From Alteromonadaceae bacterium (GTDB lineage Bacteria > Pseudomonadota > Gammaproteobacteria > Enterobacterales > Alteromonadaceae), in contig WKFJ01000054.1 of assembly GCA_014872785.1 (NCBI GenBank), positions 1-64,000 of the forward strand: 64,000 nt of DNA, read 5' to 3'. The notes below the pieces were generated by a model. It did not search any database, was not told the origin of the DNA, and worked only from the letters and a program-made list of their open reading frames with translations. The stretch's first letter is position 1. Every line of letters starts with the position of its first letter. Made by a program: the position numbers and the translations under genes. Shown piece by piece: positions 45,231-55,300 of this stretch.

Positions 45231-47336
45231 ATGATGAAAGGGCCTCGTATCTTCAAACAGTCGCCTTTAGCCATTGGAATGGTCGCTGCGTTTGCCGCGT
45301 CGGCACCAGTGCAAAGTGCAAATTGGTCATACGGTGATTTGAACATTACCTTCGATTCTAACTTTTCTTTGGGTACCAGTATCCGTACTGAAAACAGAGA
45401 TTGGGGTAAAATAGGCAAAAATAACCAACCCAACCTTGATTGGTCAGGTTATAACATGCTTGGCAATTCTGTGTATTCAGGCGCGGACATTTGGGCTATC
45501 AATGCAGACTCAGGGTCTGGATCTTACTCAGCGAATGGTGATTTAGGTAACCTGAATTTCGATAGTGGTGAAGCATTTTCAACCGTGTTTAAAGGTGTCC
45601 ATGAATTGGATCTAAACATGGGTGATTACGGTATTTTCATGCGCGGGATGTATTACTACGATTTCGAAGTAATGGATAACGAGCGTCCTTGGACAAATTA
45701 CCTGTCTTCTCAAATCGGCTTCGACCAGCCTAACGACTTGTGTGCTGACAAGCGCGCCAAAGAAAACCTCTGCGCTGACGCGAGAATGCTAGACGCATTT
45801 GTTTATGCAGATTTTTATGTGGGTGACACGCCTATTACCGTTCGCGTTGGTGACCAGGTAATTAGTTGGGGTGAAAGTACTTTCATTACTCACGGTATTA
45901 ACACTATCAACCCAGTTGACGTAGCACGCGCCAGAGCGCCAGGTGCGGAACTAAAAGAAGTGTTCATACCCGTTGGTACGGTTTTCGCCTCTGCAGGTTT
46001 GACAGATTCACTGAGCGTATCAGGTTATTATCAATATGAATGGGACAGAAGTATTCTTCCTGTTTCTGGTAGTTACTTTGCAACCAACGATTTCGCAGGT
46101 GATGGCGGTCATTTAAACAACATTCAGTTGGGCTTTACCAGTAATCCAGATATTGACCTTAACTTCATTTTGAACCAATTAAATTCAATTGGTGATGCGA
46201 CGCGAGCGGGAGCTGACTCAGCAGCTATGCTTGGTGCGCTGATTTCGGCGACAACTAAGGCGGCAGTTCGCCCAGCAGGAGACGATTTTTATTACGACGC
46301 GTCTGACAGCGGTCAGTATGGTTTAAAGGCGAGTTACATAGCTGAAAGCTTGAATGATACTGAAATCAGTCTTTATCACATCAACTACCACAGCAAGCGT
46401 CCACTACTTGCAGGTATTTCGGCAAACTATACAACAACGTCTTTGATTGACGATTTAACGTTTATAGCGAGTAATCAGATTACTCAAGACAACATCACTA
46501 TGATTGACGCATTACCAGCGGCAATCGCTACGTTCCCTGAAGACATCAAACTATATGGTATGAGCTTCAACACTAACGTTGGTGAAACTTCCTTAGCGGG
46601 TGAATTTTCATTCCGTCAAGATGAGCCACTGCAGATTGATGACGTAACGCTACTTTATGCTGCGTTCCCTGAGCAATTAGCGGTTGCAGGACTGCGCCCA
46701 GATTTGGCCGGTATTTCTCAATACGACGCATACATTGGTCGCGCACCTCTAGCGGGCGAGTACATCGATGGTGTCATCGAATTAGACACCATGCAGTTCC
46801 AGGCAACAGCGTCACACATATTTGGCCCTGCGCTTGGCACTGATAACCTCATCCTTCTTGGTGAAGCGGGTTTTGTACAAATCTCAGACATGCCAGACCC
46901 AAGTGTGCTTGCACTTGAAGCACCTGGTACTCATCGTTCTGTTGCATTACCACCACTTACGGACGGAAATGGTAACGTTATTTCAACTCGTGAAGGTTTG
47001 CACACTGGTTTGTCTAACGGTCAAGAAGTTGATTCACAATTCGCTACAGACAACGCATGGGGTTACCGTCTACTTGCAATCGCGGACTTCAACAACGTAT
47101 ACAGCGGTGTGAATCTGCGCGTGAGAAGTACTTTTGCTCACGACGTTGAAGGTACAACACCTAACCCAATGTTCTTGTTCATCGAAGATCGTAAATCTGC
47201 AAGCATGTCATTTACCTTCGATTACTTGAGCAAGATGTCGGCAACTGCCTCATACAACGCCTTCTGGGGCGGCGGTGCAGGCAATGGCTTGTCAGACAGA
47301 GACTTTTTCTCGATTAACTTCAAATATTCAATCTAG
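45231..47336 (+). CDS. DUF1302 outer-membrane beta-barrel protein
   Basis: A 701-aa precursor with a signal peptide (about 1-29, ending APVQSA) and a long beta-strand-rich body that ends in the hydrophobic FSINFKYSI, as expected for an outer-membrane barrel. DUF1302 family features include the NWSYGDLNITFDSNFSLGTSIRTE start and RVGDQVISWGESTFI. It heads a four-gene cassette with DUF1329, a Ycf48-like protein and an RND transporter. A GGGGAG site precedes two tandem ATG codons, and either could be used. The role is inferred as a channel for a hydrophobic substrate. Confidence 0.88.
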   Translation: MMKGPRIFKQSPLAIGMVAAFAASAPVQSANWSYGDLNITFDSNFSLGTSIRTENRDWGKIGKNNQPNLDWSGYNMLGNSVYSGADIWAINADSGSGSYSANGDLGNLNFDSGEAFSTVFKGVHELDLNMGDYGIFMRGMYYYDFEVMDNERPWTNYLSSQIGFDQPNDLCADKRAKENLCADARMLDAFVYADFYVGDTPITVRVGDQVISWGESTFITHGINTINPVDVARARAPGAELKEVFIPVGTVFASAGLTDSLSVSGYYQYEWDRSILPVSGSYFATNDFAGDGGHLNNIQLGFTSNPDIDLNFILNQLNSIGDATRAGADSAAMLGALISATTKAAVRPAGDDFYYDASDSGQYGLKASYIAESLNDTEISLYHINYHSKRPLLAGISANYTTTSLIDDLTFIASNQITQDNITMIDALPAAIATFPEDIKLYGMSFNTNVGETSLAGEFSFRQDEPLQIDDVTLLYAAFPEQLAVAGLRPDLAGISQYDAYIGRAPLAGEYIDGVIELDTMQFQATASHIFGPALGTDNLILLGEAGFVQISDMPDPSVLALEAPGTHRSVALPPLTDGNGNVISTREGLHTGLSNGQEVDSQFATDNAWGYRLLAIADFNNVYSGVNLRVRSTFAHDVEGTTPNPMFLFIEDRKSASMSFTFDYLSKMSATASYNAFWGGGAGNGLSDRDFFSINFKYSI

Positions 47337-47348
47337 GGGAAAACTAGT

Positions 47349-48710
47349 ATGAAAAAATTGGCCCTAGTCGCATCAGCGATAACACTGGCTTTCGGAATAA
47401 ACGTCGCTCACGCAAAAGTGTCAGATGCCGAAGCTGCTAAGTTAGGCACCGAGCTTACGCCCCTAGGTGGCGAGAAAGCGGGTAATACAGATGGCTCAAT
47501 TCCAGCTTGGGATGGCGGTATTACTGCTCCTCCTGCTGGTTACACGCCTGGTGACCACCATCCAGACCCGTTCACTGGTGAGAAACCATTATTTGAAATT
47601 ACCAAAGCAAATTACAAAGAGTATGCGTCTTTCTTGTCTCCAGGTCAGCAGGCCTTATTCGAGAACTACGATACGTACCGTATGCCCGTATACCAAACTC
47701 ACCGTACTGCTTCTAACCCAAACTGGATTTATGAAGCAGCTAAGAAAAACGCGGTTAGAGCTGAGCTGGTTGAAGGTGGTAATGGTATCAAGAACGCCGC
47801 TCAGGCAATTCCATTTCCTATCCCACAAAATGGGTTAGAAGCGATATGGAACCACTTGTTACGTTATCGCGGTCAGGGTGTTCGTCGTTTCGGTGGTCAA
47901 GCCGCTCCAACGGCAAGCGGTGATTTTACTATCATTGGTTTCGACGAAGTACTTATGATTAAGTACTCACAGTCGGACGCGACGCCAGAGTCGTTGTTCG
48001 AAGAAAACATGCTGTTTAAGTTCAAGCAAAAAGTAACTGTTCCGGCTCGACTAGCGGGTACAGCGTTGTTAGTACACGAAACCATGGATCAGGTTAAGTC
48101 GCCTCGTCAGGCGTGGACTTACAACACCGGTCAACGTCGTGTACGTCGTGCACCAAACGTGGCGTATGACGCACCAGGAACGGCAGCTGACGGCTTGAGA
48201 ACCAGTGATGACCTGGATATGTTTAACGGTGCTCCAAACCGTTATAACTGGGAGCTTAAAGGCAAGCAAGAGATGTACGTGGCATACAACAACTATGCGC
48301 TTCACAGCGACCAAGTTAAATATGCAGATATCCTTCAGCCAGGGCACATCAATCCAGACTTAACACGTTTTGAAAAACACCGTGTATGGGTTGTTGAGGC
48401 GACACTGAAAGATGGTCTGCGTCACGTGTATTCTAAGCGTGTATTCTTCTTAGACGAGGATAGCTGGCAGGTACAAGTTGCAGATATGTATGACAACCGT
48501 GGTGAACTTTATCGAGTTAATATCGCTCATGGCGTAAATTATTATGAAGTTCCGGCACACTGGTCTACTCTTGATGTTAACCATGATCTAAATTCACGTC
48601 GCTATCTAGCAGTTGGTTTAGATAATGAAGAGACTATGTATGACTTCTCAGTAGAGTTGCAGGATCGTGATTTCACACCTCAGGCACTAAGAAGGGAAGG
48701 TCGCCGATAA
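47349..48710 (+). CDS. DUF1329 family periplasmic protein
   Basis: A 453-aa precursor with a signal peptide (about 1-22, ending AHA). DUF1329 features: KVSDAEAAKLGTELTPLGGEKAGN, GSIPAWDGGI, and a C-terminal YFPVNVAH-like segment followed by a LDVNHDLNSRRYLAVGL end. The fold is reported to be LolB-like, which would suit binding of a lipid or other hydrophobic molecule between membranes. It is 12 bases after the DUF1302 gene. Confidence 0.88.
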   Translation: MKKLALVASAITLAFGINVAHAKVSDAEAAKLGTELTPLGGEKAGNTDGSIPAWDGGITAPPAGYTPGDHHPDPFTGEKPLFEITKANYKEYASFLSPGQQALFENYDTYRMPVYQTHRTASNPNWIYEAAKKNAVRAELVEGGNGIKNAAQAIPFPIPQNGLEAIWNHLLRYRGQGVRRFGGQAAPTASGDFTIIGFDEVLMIKYSQSDATPESLFEENMLFKFKQKVTVPARLAGTALLVHETMDQVKSPRQAWTYNTGQRRVRRAPNVAYDAPGTAADGLRTSDDLDMFNGAPNRYNWELKGKQEMYVAYNNYALHSDQVKYADILQPGHINPDLTRFEKHRVWVVEATLKDGLRHVYSKRVFFLDEDSWQVQVADMYDNRGELYRVNIAHGVNYYEVPAHWSTLDVNHDLNSRRYLAVGLDNEETMYDFSVELQDRDFTPQALRREGRR

Positions 48711-48721
48711 ACAATAAAACG

Positions 48722-48745
48722 GACGGTCGGCACTAGCCGGCCGTC
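48722..48745 (+). other. Stable intra-operon hairpin
   Basis: A 10-bp GC-rich stem with one wobble pair (GACGGTCGGC 48722-48731 with GCCGGCCGTC 48736-48745) and a 4-base loop lies between the DUF1329 and Ycf48-like genes. No T-run follows, so it more likely protects the upstream mRNA from decay than stops transcription. Confidence 0.65.
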
Positions 48746-48765
48746 ATTAACCAAGAATTTGGGTT

Positions 48766-49764
48766 ATGATGTTAAAAAAATCACTCGCCAGTTTGGCAAT
48801 TCTTTCGTTAGTATCTTCACCAGTTTTTTCAGAATCATCCTCTTTCCTAGCGCCTCTTGCTAAAAAATCGCTTTTGCTAGATATCGCTAAATCAGACTCA
48901 CAAATGATGGCCGTGGGAGAAAGAGGACACGTTTTATTGTCAGATGATCAAGGACAGAGCTGGGAACAGGTTTCGGTTCCTACAACCTCCACTTTGACAG
49001 CAGTAACTAGTGTTGGCGACAGCATCTGGGCAGTGGGTCATGACAGCATTATTATTGCCTCGAAAGACGCAGGCAAAACATGGCAAACACAACAGTTTTT
49101 ACCTGAGTTGGAACGACCACTGATGGACGTTGCGTTCTTCGATTCAAATCACGGTATAGCAATAGGTTCCTACGGAGTATTTTTCCGCACCACAGATGGT
49201 GGCGAAAATTGGACCCGCGAATACCACACCAGCTTCTTACACCCTGATGATCAGGATTACCTAGAAGAACTTAAACAAGAAGATGAAGCTTTTTATCTCG
49301 AAGAGATGGCATCAATTTTACCCCACCTAAATCGTGTTAACTTAGACGGAGACGCGTTGCTCATTGCGGGTGAAACTGGATTGCTGGCAAAAAGCAGCGA
49401 TCAAGGTAAATCCTGGGAGCGTCTAGAGTCAGGCTATATGGGCTCATTCTTTGACGTCACCCAAACGTCCAAAGGAGAAGTTCTTGCGGCGGGTTTGCGG
49501 GGTAATATCTATCGCTCAAATATCTCGCTGGATGATTGGCAAAGAGTGGATTCAGACACGACCGCCACATTCAATTCCATCGTTAAGTTAAGCGGCACAG
49601 ACGAATTTCTGTTCGTCGGTAACAACGGGACGCTGCTGTGGTATTCACCGGACGGTAAGCAATTGAATCAAACGGAAGACGGCAAGAGTGTACTCAATGC
49701 GGTGATGAACAATGGTCAAATCACGGCCGTTTCTGCCGTTGGTATTAAACCGCTAAGTCGTTAA
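48766..49764 (+). CDS. Ycf48-like beta-propeller protein
   Basis: A 332-aa exported protein (signal peptide about 1-22). It has repeated BNR-type turns (SDDQGQSWE, SKDAGKTWQ, TTDGGENWT, SSDQGKSWE), giving a beta-propeller like the photosystem II assembly factor Ycf48. In non-photosynthetic bacteria such proteins are often linked to RND transporters with DUF1302 and DUF1329, as here. Its likely role is a periplasmic adaptor or assembly factor. The gene is spaced 55 bases from DUF1329 and 35 from the RND gene. Confidence 0.87.
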   Translation: MMLKKSLASLAILSLVSSPVFSESSSFLAPLAKKSLLLDIAKSDSQMMAVGERGHVLLSDDQGQSWEQVSVPTTSTLTAVTSVGDSIWAVGHDSIIIASKDAGKTWQTQQFLPELERPLMDVAFFDSNHGIAIGSYGVFFRTTDGGENWTREYHTSFLHPDDQDYLEELKQEDEAFYLEEMASILPHLNRVNLDGDALLIAGETGLLAKSSDQGKSWERLESGYMGSFFDVTQTSKGEVLAAGLRGNIYRSNISLDDWQRVDSDTTATFNSIVKLSGTDEFLFVGNNGTLLWYSPDGKQLNQTEDGKSVLNAVMNNGQITAVSAVGIKPLSR

Positions 49765-49799
49765 TTGAATCGAGCTAGAACTGAGAGCCTGGAATTAAA

Positions 49800-52115
49800 A
49801 TGAATAAAATTATTGATTTGCTAGAAGTCATCGTTTTTAGACAACGGATGTTGGTTATCTTGCTTTTTGGCATCGCGACTGGCTATTTGTTTATGCAAGC
49901 AACGCAGTTAAAACTGGATGCAGCATTTACTAAGAATATTCCGCTAAACCATGAATATATGGTCAATTACATGAAGCACCGCAAAGACTTTGGCGGGGCT
50001 AACAATGTCTTAGTTGCGGTTTGCGATGAGTCGGGAAATATTTATAACGAGAAGTTCTTTGTTGCGCTTAAGAACATACACGACCAGTTGTTTTTTATTC
50101 CAGGTGTTGACCGTTCCCAAGTTAAATCACTGTTTTCTCCTTCTACTCGATTTACAGAAATTGTTGAAGGTGGATTTGCAGGGGGGCCTGTAATACCTGC
50201 TGACTTCCAAGCGTCTAACCCCGCGGCTTTAAAAACAGTATCGGAAAACATTGTTAAGGCCGGCATCGTTGGTCGACAAGTGTCCGAGGACTTTTCATGT
50301 GCCATGGTTACCGCACAGTTATTAGAACTCGACCCTACGACGGGGGAAAAGCTTAATACGCTTGCTTTTGCAGGACAATTAGAAGAAGAGTTACGCGGTC
50401 AATACGAAAAAGATGGTATCACTTTGCACATTATCGGCTTTGCCAAAATGATTGGTGATGTTGCCAACGGTGCTAAAGACGTTGTGCTTTTCTTTACCAT
50501 TGCCATTGCAATAACTGCATTCATGGTGTTCTTCTTTTCTAAATCTTTAATGCTGACTCTGCTACCACTACTTTGCTCCATTATTGCAGTGGTTTGGCAA
50601 ATGGGCCTTTTAACCGTTATTGGTTTTGGATTGGATCCCATGTCCATATTGGTGCCGTTTTTGGTATTTGCGATAGGGGTAAGTCATGGCGTACAAATGA
50701 TTAACGCTGTGGGTAAGGAAGTGGCGACTGGTGTGACGGCTAAGGTGGCTTCTCAGTCAGCGTTTAGAAAGTTATTAATACCGGGCGGGGTGGCACTTCT
50801 TTCCGACACCATTGGTTTTATGACCTTACTGGTAATAGACATCGGTATTATCAGAGAGCTTGCTATTACCGCTAGTATGGGTGTAGCAGTTATCATTTTG
50901 ACTAACTTGATTCTCTTGCCTGTGATGATGTCTTATCTGAAATTCAGCGATAAGTATGTAGAAAAGGCAAAAAGCGGTAATAGCAGCGCGGATAAATATT
51001 GGAATGCAATTGCGAAGTGCTCCACCATGGGAACGGCTAAGTACATTATTGGTGCTACCGCTATCTTATTTGTGCTTGGTTGGTTCCAAGCGAAACAAAT
51101 GAAAATTGGTGATCTTCATGCGGGTGCGCCGGCGCTCCATGAGACGTCGCGATACAACCAAGATACCTTCCTAATTACTGATAAATTCGAAATCACCGTT
51201 GATTACATGTCAGTGCTCATAGAAGCTGCTCCAGAGTCTTGTACTTCCTACGAAGTGATGGAAGCGATTGACAATTTCCAATGGAAAATGGCCAATGTTG
51301 ATGGCGTTCAATCAGCGATAAGTCTTGCATCGGTATCTAAGGTGGTGAACGCCGGTTACAATGAGGGTAATCCGAAGTGGCAAATTATCCCTCGTAACAC
51401 ACAAACGTTGGTACAGGCTATTTCTCGCGTACCAACAACATCTGGATTACTAAACAGCAACTGTTCAGTGATGCCTATCATCCTTTTTATGGAAGATCAC
51501 AAAGCCGAGACTATTACTCGTGTTGTTGCAGCGGTTAAAGAATATCGTGATGAGTATCAAACTGAATCTTTAACCTTTAACTTGGCTTCTGGACCCGTTG
51601 GTGTAATGGCGGCGCAAAACGAAGCCGTGGAGGCCGCTCAAGATCCAATGATGATTTACGTGTTTGGGGCGGTCATTATTCTGTGTTTGCTGAGCTTTAA
51701 ATCACTGCGAGCCACCATGTCAGTGGTGATACCGCTTTATGTGGTGTCTGTCTTAGCGCAAGCGTTAATGACGTTCCTCGAGATTGGTTTAACTGTATCG
51801 ACCTTGCCGGTTATTGCGCTAGGGGTAGGCATTGGTGTTGACTATGGCATATACATATTGTCTACCATGAGCCAAAAACTTAAAGACGGTGTAGCTTGTC
51901 GCGACGCGTATTTTGAAGCGCTCAAAGAACGTGGAAGTGCAGTACTGTTTACCGGGATAACACTCGCTATCGGTGTCAGTACCTGGGTATTCTCTACACT
52001 TAAATTCCAAATGGACATGGGTATCTTGCTTACGTTTATGTTTATCGTAAATATGCTGGGTGCAATTTTGGTTCTGCCAGCTATTGCGGCGTTTTTCTGG
52101 CACAAGCAGAAGTGA
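49800..52115 (+). CDS. RND/MMPL-family transporter
   Basis: A 771-aa inner-membrane RND protein with the MMPL layout: helix 1, a periplasmic loop, a five-helix block, then a second loop and block, twelve helices in all. A conserved motif lies in helix 4 to 5 (GLDPMSILVPFLVFAIGVSHGVQM), and its counterpart in the second half is ALGVGIGVDYGIYILS. The proton-relay Asp of the second half appears to be retained. In the cassette with DUF1302, DUF1329 and Ycf48-like protein it would supply the energy for moving a hydrophobic substrate; direction unknown. Confidence 0.9.
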   Translation: MNKIIDLLEVIVFRQRMLVILLFGIATGYLFMQATQLKLDAAFTKNIPLNHEYMVNYMKHRKDFGGANNVLVAVCDESGNIYNEKFFVALKNIHDQLFFIPGVDRSQVKSLFSPSTRFTEIVEGGFAGGPVIPADFQASNPAALKTVSENIVKAGIVGRQVSEDFSCAMVTAQLLELDPTTGEKLNTLAFAGQLEEELRGQYEKDGITLHIIGFAKMIGDVANGAKDVVLFFTIAIAITAFMVFFFSKSLMLTLLPLLCSIIAVVWQMGLLTVIGFGLDPMSILVPFLVFAIGVSHGVQMINAVGKEVATGVTAKVASQSAFRKLLIPGGVALLSDTIGFMTLLVIDIGIIRELAITASMGVAVIILTNLILLPVMMSYLKFSDKYVEKAKSGNSSADKYWNAIAKCSTMGTAKYIIGATAILFVLGWFQAKQMKIGDLHAGAPALHETSRYNQDTFLITDKFEITVDYMSVLIEAAPESCTSYEVMEAIDNFQWKMANVDGVQSAISLASVSKVVNAGYNEGNPKWQIIPRNTQTLVQAISRVPTTSGLLNSNCSVMPIILFMEDHKAETITRVVAAVKEYRDEYQTESLTFNLASGPVGVMAAQNEAVEAAQDPMMIYVFGAVIILCLLSFKSLRATMSVVIPLYVVSVLAQALMTFLEIGLTVSTLPVIALGVGIGVDYGIYILSTMSQKLKDGVACRDAYFEALKERGSAVLFTGITLAIGVSTWVFSTLKFQMDMGILLTFMFIVNMLGAILVLPAIAAFFWHKQK

Positions 52116-52170
52116 GATGTTAAAGAAAAGTGAAAAAATATTTATTCACTTATCACGATAGATAATGAAA

Positions 52171-52196
52171 AAAATGGCCTTTATGGCCATTTTTTA
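52171..52196 (+). terminator. Intrinsic terminator of the RND cassette
   Basis: A stem of ATGGCC/GGCCAT (52174-52179 with 52185-52190), extended by A-T pairs, and a run of T to 52195. It closes the DUF1302-RND cassette. Confidence 0.87.
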
Positions 52197-52363
52197 TTTG
52201 TGCTGTACGAATAAGTATCCATGGCACTTATGCAATTTAAGAAAATATGTTTGAATTTTGGTTATATTAAGAGAAAATATCGGGAAAAATTATAATAATC
52301 TCAATGAATTGACTACGCTTTAGTTGATTCAATCCTAAGTATCCTACTTTACAAGGCGATAAA

Positions 52364-55300
52364 ATGACGGTTAACAAGACCCCAAATTCCGTTCTTTTAG
52401 ATAACGTTTATCAATTGATTAAGTCGAAAGTTGATAAACAAAACAGTGAGCTCGTCGAACAATTTGCAAGAATATTGTTCCAGAACATTCCCAAAGAAGA
52501 CCTAGAAAACAGAAATGACAGCGACCTTTATGGTGCTGCACTGAGTCTTTGGAACGAATTCTTCGTATTTGATAGCGGTAAAGCATTTATTCGTGCATTT
52601 AACCCAGAGGTATCGAAGCACGGTTGGCAGTCCACTCACACCATTGTGGAAATTATTGTAAAAGATATGCCATTCCTTGTTGATTCAGTGCGTATGGCAC
52701 TCAATCGACTCGGTATTACAGCCCATCTATTGTTACATGCCCCTGTATCTGTCGCTCGTGACAAAGATCACAAAGTGACTGAGTTAATGGAACCTGGCAG
52801 TTGCGCACAAAACGCTAGCAAAAATACAATTTTCCTTATTGAGGTAGATAGACAAACTAGTAAAGCTAGTCTCGATGCACTTGCCCAAGAAGTACAATCG
52901 GTAGTGGATGAAGTTTCACTTGCAGTACTTGATTGGCAAGCCATGCGCGCTCGCTTGAAAGAGGTTATTGAAAACTTTAAAAAAGCGAAGGTGCCTTGCC
53001 CTAAAGAAGAAAAAGCGCAAGCAGAGAAGTTTCTAAACTGGGTTGAAGACCACAATTTCACGTTAATGGGCTACCGCCACTATGAAGCTAAGGCTATCGA
53101 AGGTGATCACCGCTGGGTTGCGGACAATGATTCAAGCTTAGGTTTGATGAAAAAGTCGATAAGCAAAAGAGATCGTTTGTTATCCGCCTTACCTTCATCT
53201 GCGCGAGAGGAAACGTTAAGCCAAAACCCTCTTATTTTAACCAAAACCAATTCTAAATCGCGCGTACACCGCCCGGCATACATGGATTATGTGGGTATTA
53301 AAACCTTTGATAAAAATGGCAATGTAATCGCCGAAGACAGATTTATTGGGTTGTATTCAGCGTCTTTTTACAACAGTAGCGTAACTCAAGTACCGGTATT
53401 ACAGGACAAGATTGAAAGGATCTGTAAAAACTCAGGGTTTGAAAAAGGTTCACATGCCTATAAGGCCATGATAAACATTTTGGAAACCTATCCTCGCGAT
53501 GAGGTTTTGCAGACCTCTGAAGATGAAATGCTCAATATTGTGCTGGGTATTTTTCAAATGCAGGAAAGGGGCATTTCTAGATTGTTCGTCAGAAGAGATG
53601 TGTTTGGCCGGTTCTACTCATGCATGGTTTTTGTTCCAAGAGAGCGTTACAACACACAGTTGAGAAAAGACACCCAAGCACTTTTGAAAAAGTCTTTTGG
53701 GAGTGAAAAGAATGTTGAGTTTACGACTTACTTTTCAGAGTCTGTGTACGCCAGAACACATTACATCGCCAGAGTGACAGACAACAACGCGGAAATAGAT
53801 GTGAAGGAAATAGAAAATAATATCGTTGAGCTATCTAAAAGCTGGAACGACCGTCTTGCAACAGCAATTCGCACAAGTCATGGTGAAGCTGGCGGTAAAG
53901 CGCTTGAGCACAAATATGACAGTGCATTTCCTCGTAGTTATAAAGAGGATAATTTGCCAAGTGTGGCCGTTGTTGATATCGAAAAGTTAGAACAGCTTGG
54001 CGACGATCACACATTAGATATGTTGTTCTATCGTCCGCAGGAAGAAGCTAAAGACAGTGAAGCGGTTAGGTTAAAACTGTTTCATCAAAAAGAGCCAATA
54101 CACTTGTCGGCTGTATTGCCGATGTTGGAAAACTTCGGCCTTCGCGTCATTGATGAAAGTCCTTATGAAGTTAAAGCTTCTGATGGCAGCATTAATTGGA
54201 TAATGGACTTTTCAATGTTGCATAAAACCATTAAGGATATGCAATTAGAAAAGGCACAAGAGCTGTTCCAAGATGCATTTTCAAAAGTGTGGTATCAAGA
54301 CTTAGAAGACGATGCATTTAATCGTTTAGTACTAGGTGCTGGGCTTACAGGTCGCAAGGTCACTATCTTGCGTGCTTACGCAAAATACATGCGTCAAACA
54401 GGTAGTTCATTCAGTAATACCTATATTGCACGCACGTTAGACAGATACCCCGATATTGCTAAGCTCATCATTGAACTGTTTGAATCTCGTTTTAATCCAG
54501 ATGTGAAACAGGATAAACGCGTTCAAAACAAGATCGAACGCCAGATAAAAGACAAGTTAGACATGGTTGCGAATCTAGATGACGACAGAATTATTCGTCG
54601 TTATATGGATATGATTCTTGCGACATTGAGAACTAACTTCTATCAAACCGCAGAAAACGGCAGTCCTAAGCCTTACGTGTCATTTAAGTTCTTGCCTGAG
54701 CTTATTCCTGATATGCCATTACCACTACCTAAGTTTGAAATTTTTGTATATTCACCACAGGTTGAAGGCGTGCACCTTCGCGGCGGTAAAGTCGCGCGAG
54801 GCGGTTTACGTTGGTCTGATAGACAGGAAGATTTTAGAACGGAAGTACTTGGTCTTGTAAAAGCACAGCAGGTTAAAAATACAGTAATTGTACCCGTGGG
54901 TGCGAAAGGTGGTTTTGTCTGTAAAAAACTACCTATGGATCAAGGTCGTGACGCGGTATTTAAGGCCGGACAAGAGTGTTATAAGATCTTTATTCGCAGT
55001 TTGTTAGACGTAACAGACAACATTGTGGATGGCAGCATCGTGCACCCAGAGCGCGTTGTGCGTCATGATGAAGACGACCCTTATTTAGTTGTTGCGGCTG
55101 ACAAAGGCACAGCAACCTTCTCCGATATCGCCAATGGCATTTCTGATGAGTACAACTTCTGGCTGGGCGATGCATTTGCCTCGGGCGGTAGTGTTGGTTA
55201 CGACCATAAAGGCATGGGAATTACAGCTCGCGGTGCATGGGAGTCGGTCAAGCGCCATTTCCGCGAAATGGGCGTAGATTGCCAAACTACGCCATTTACG

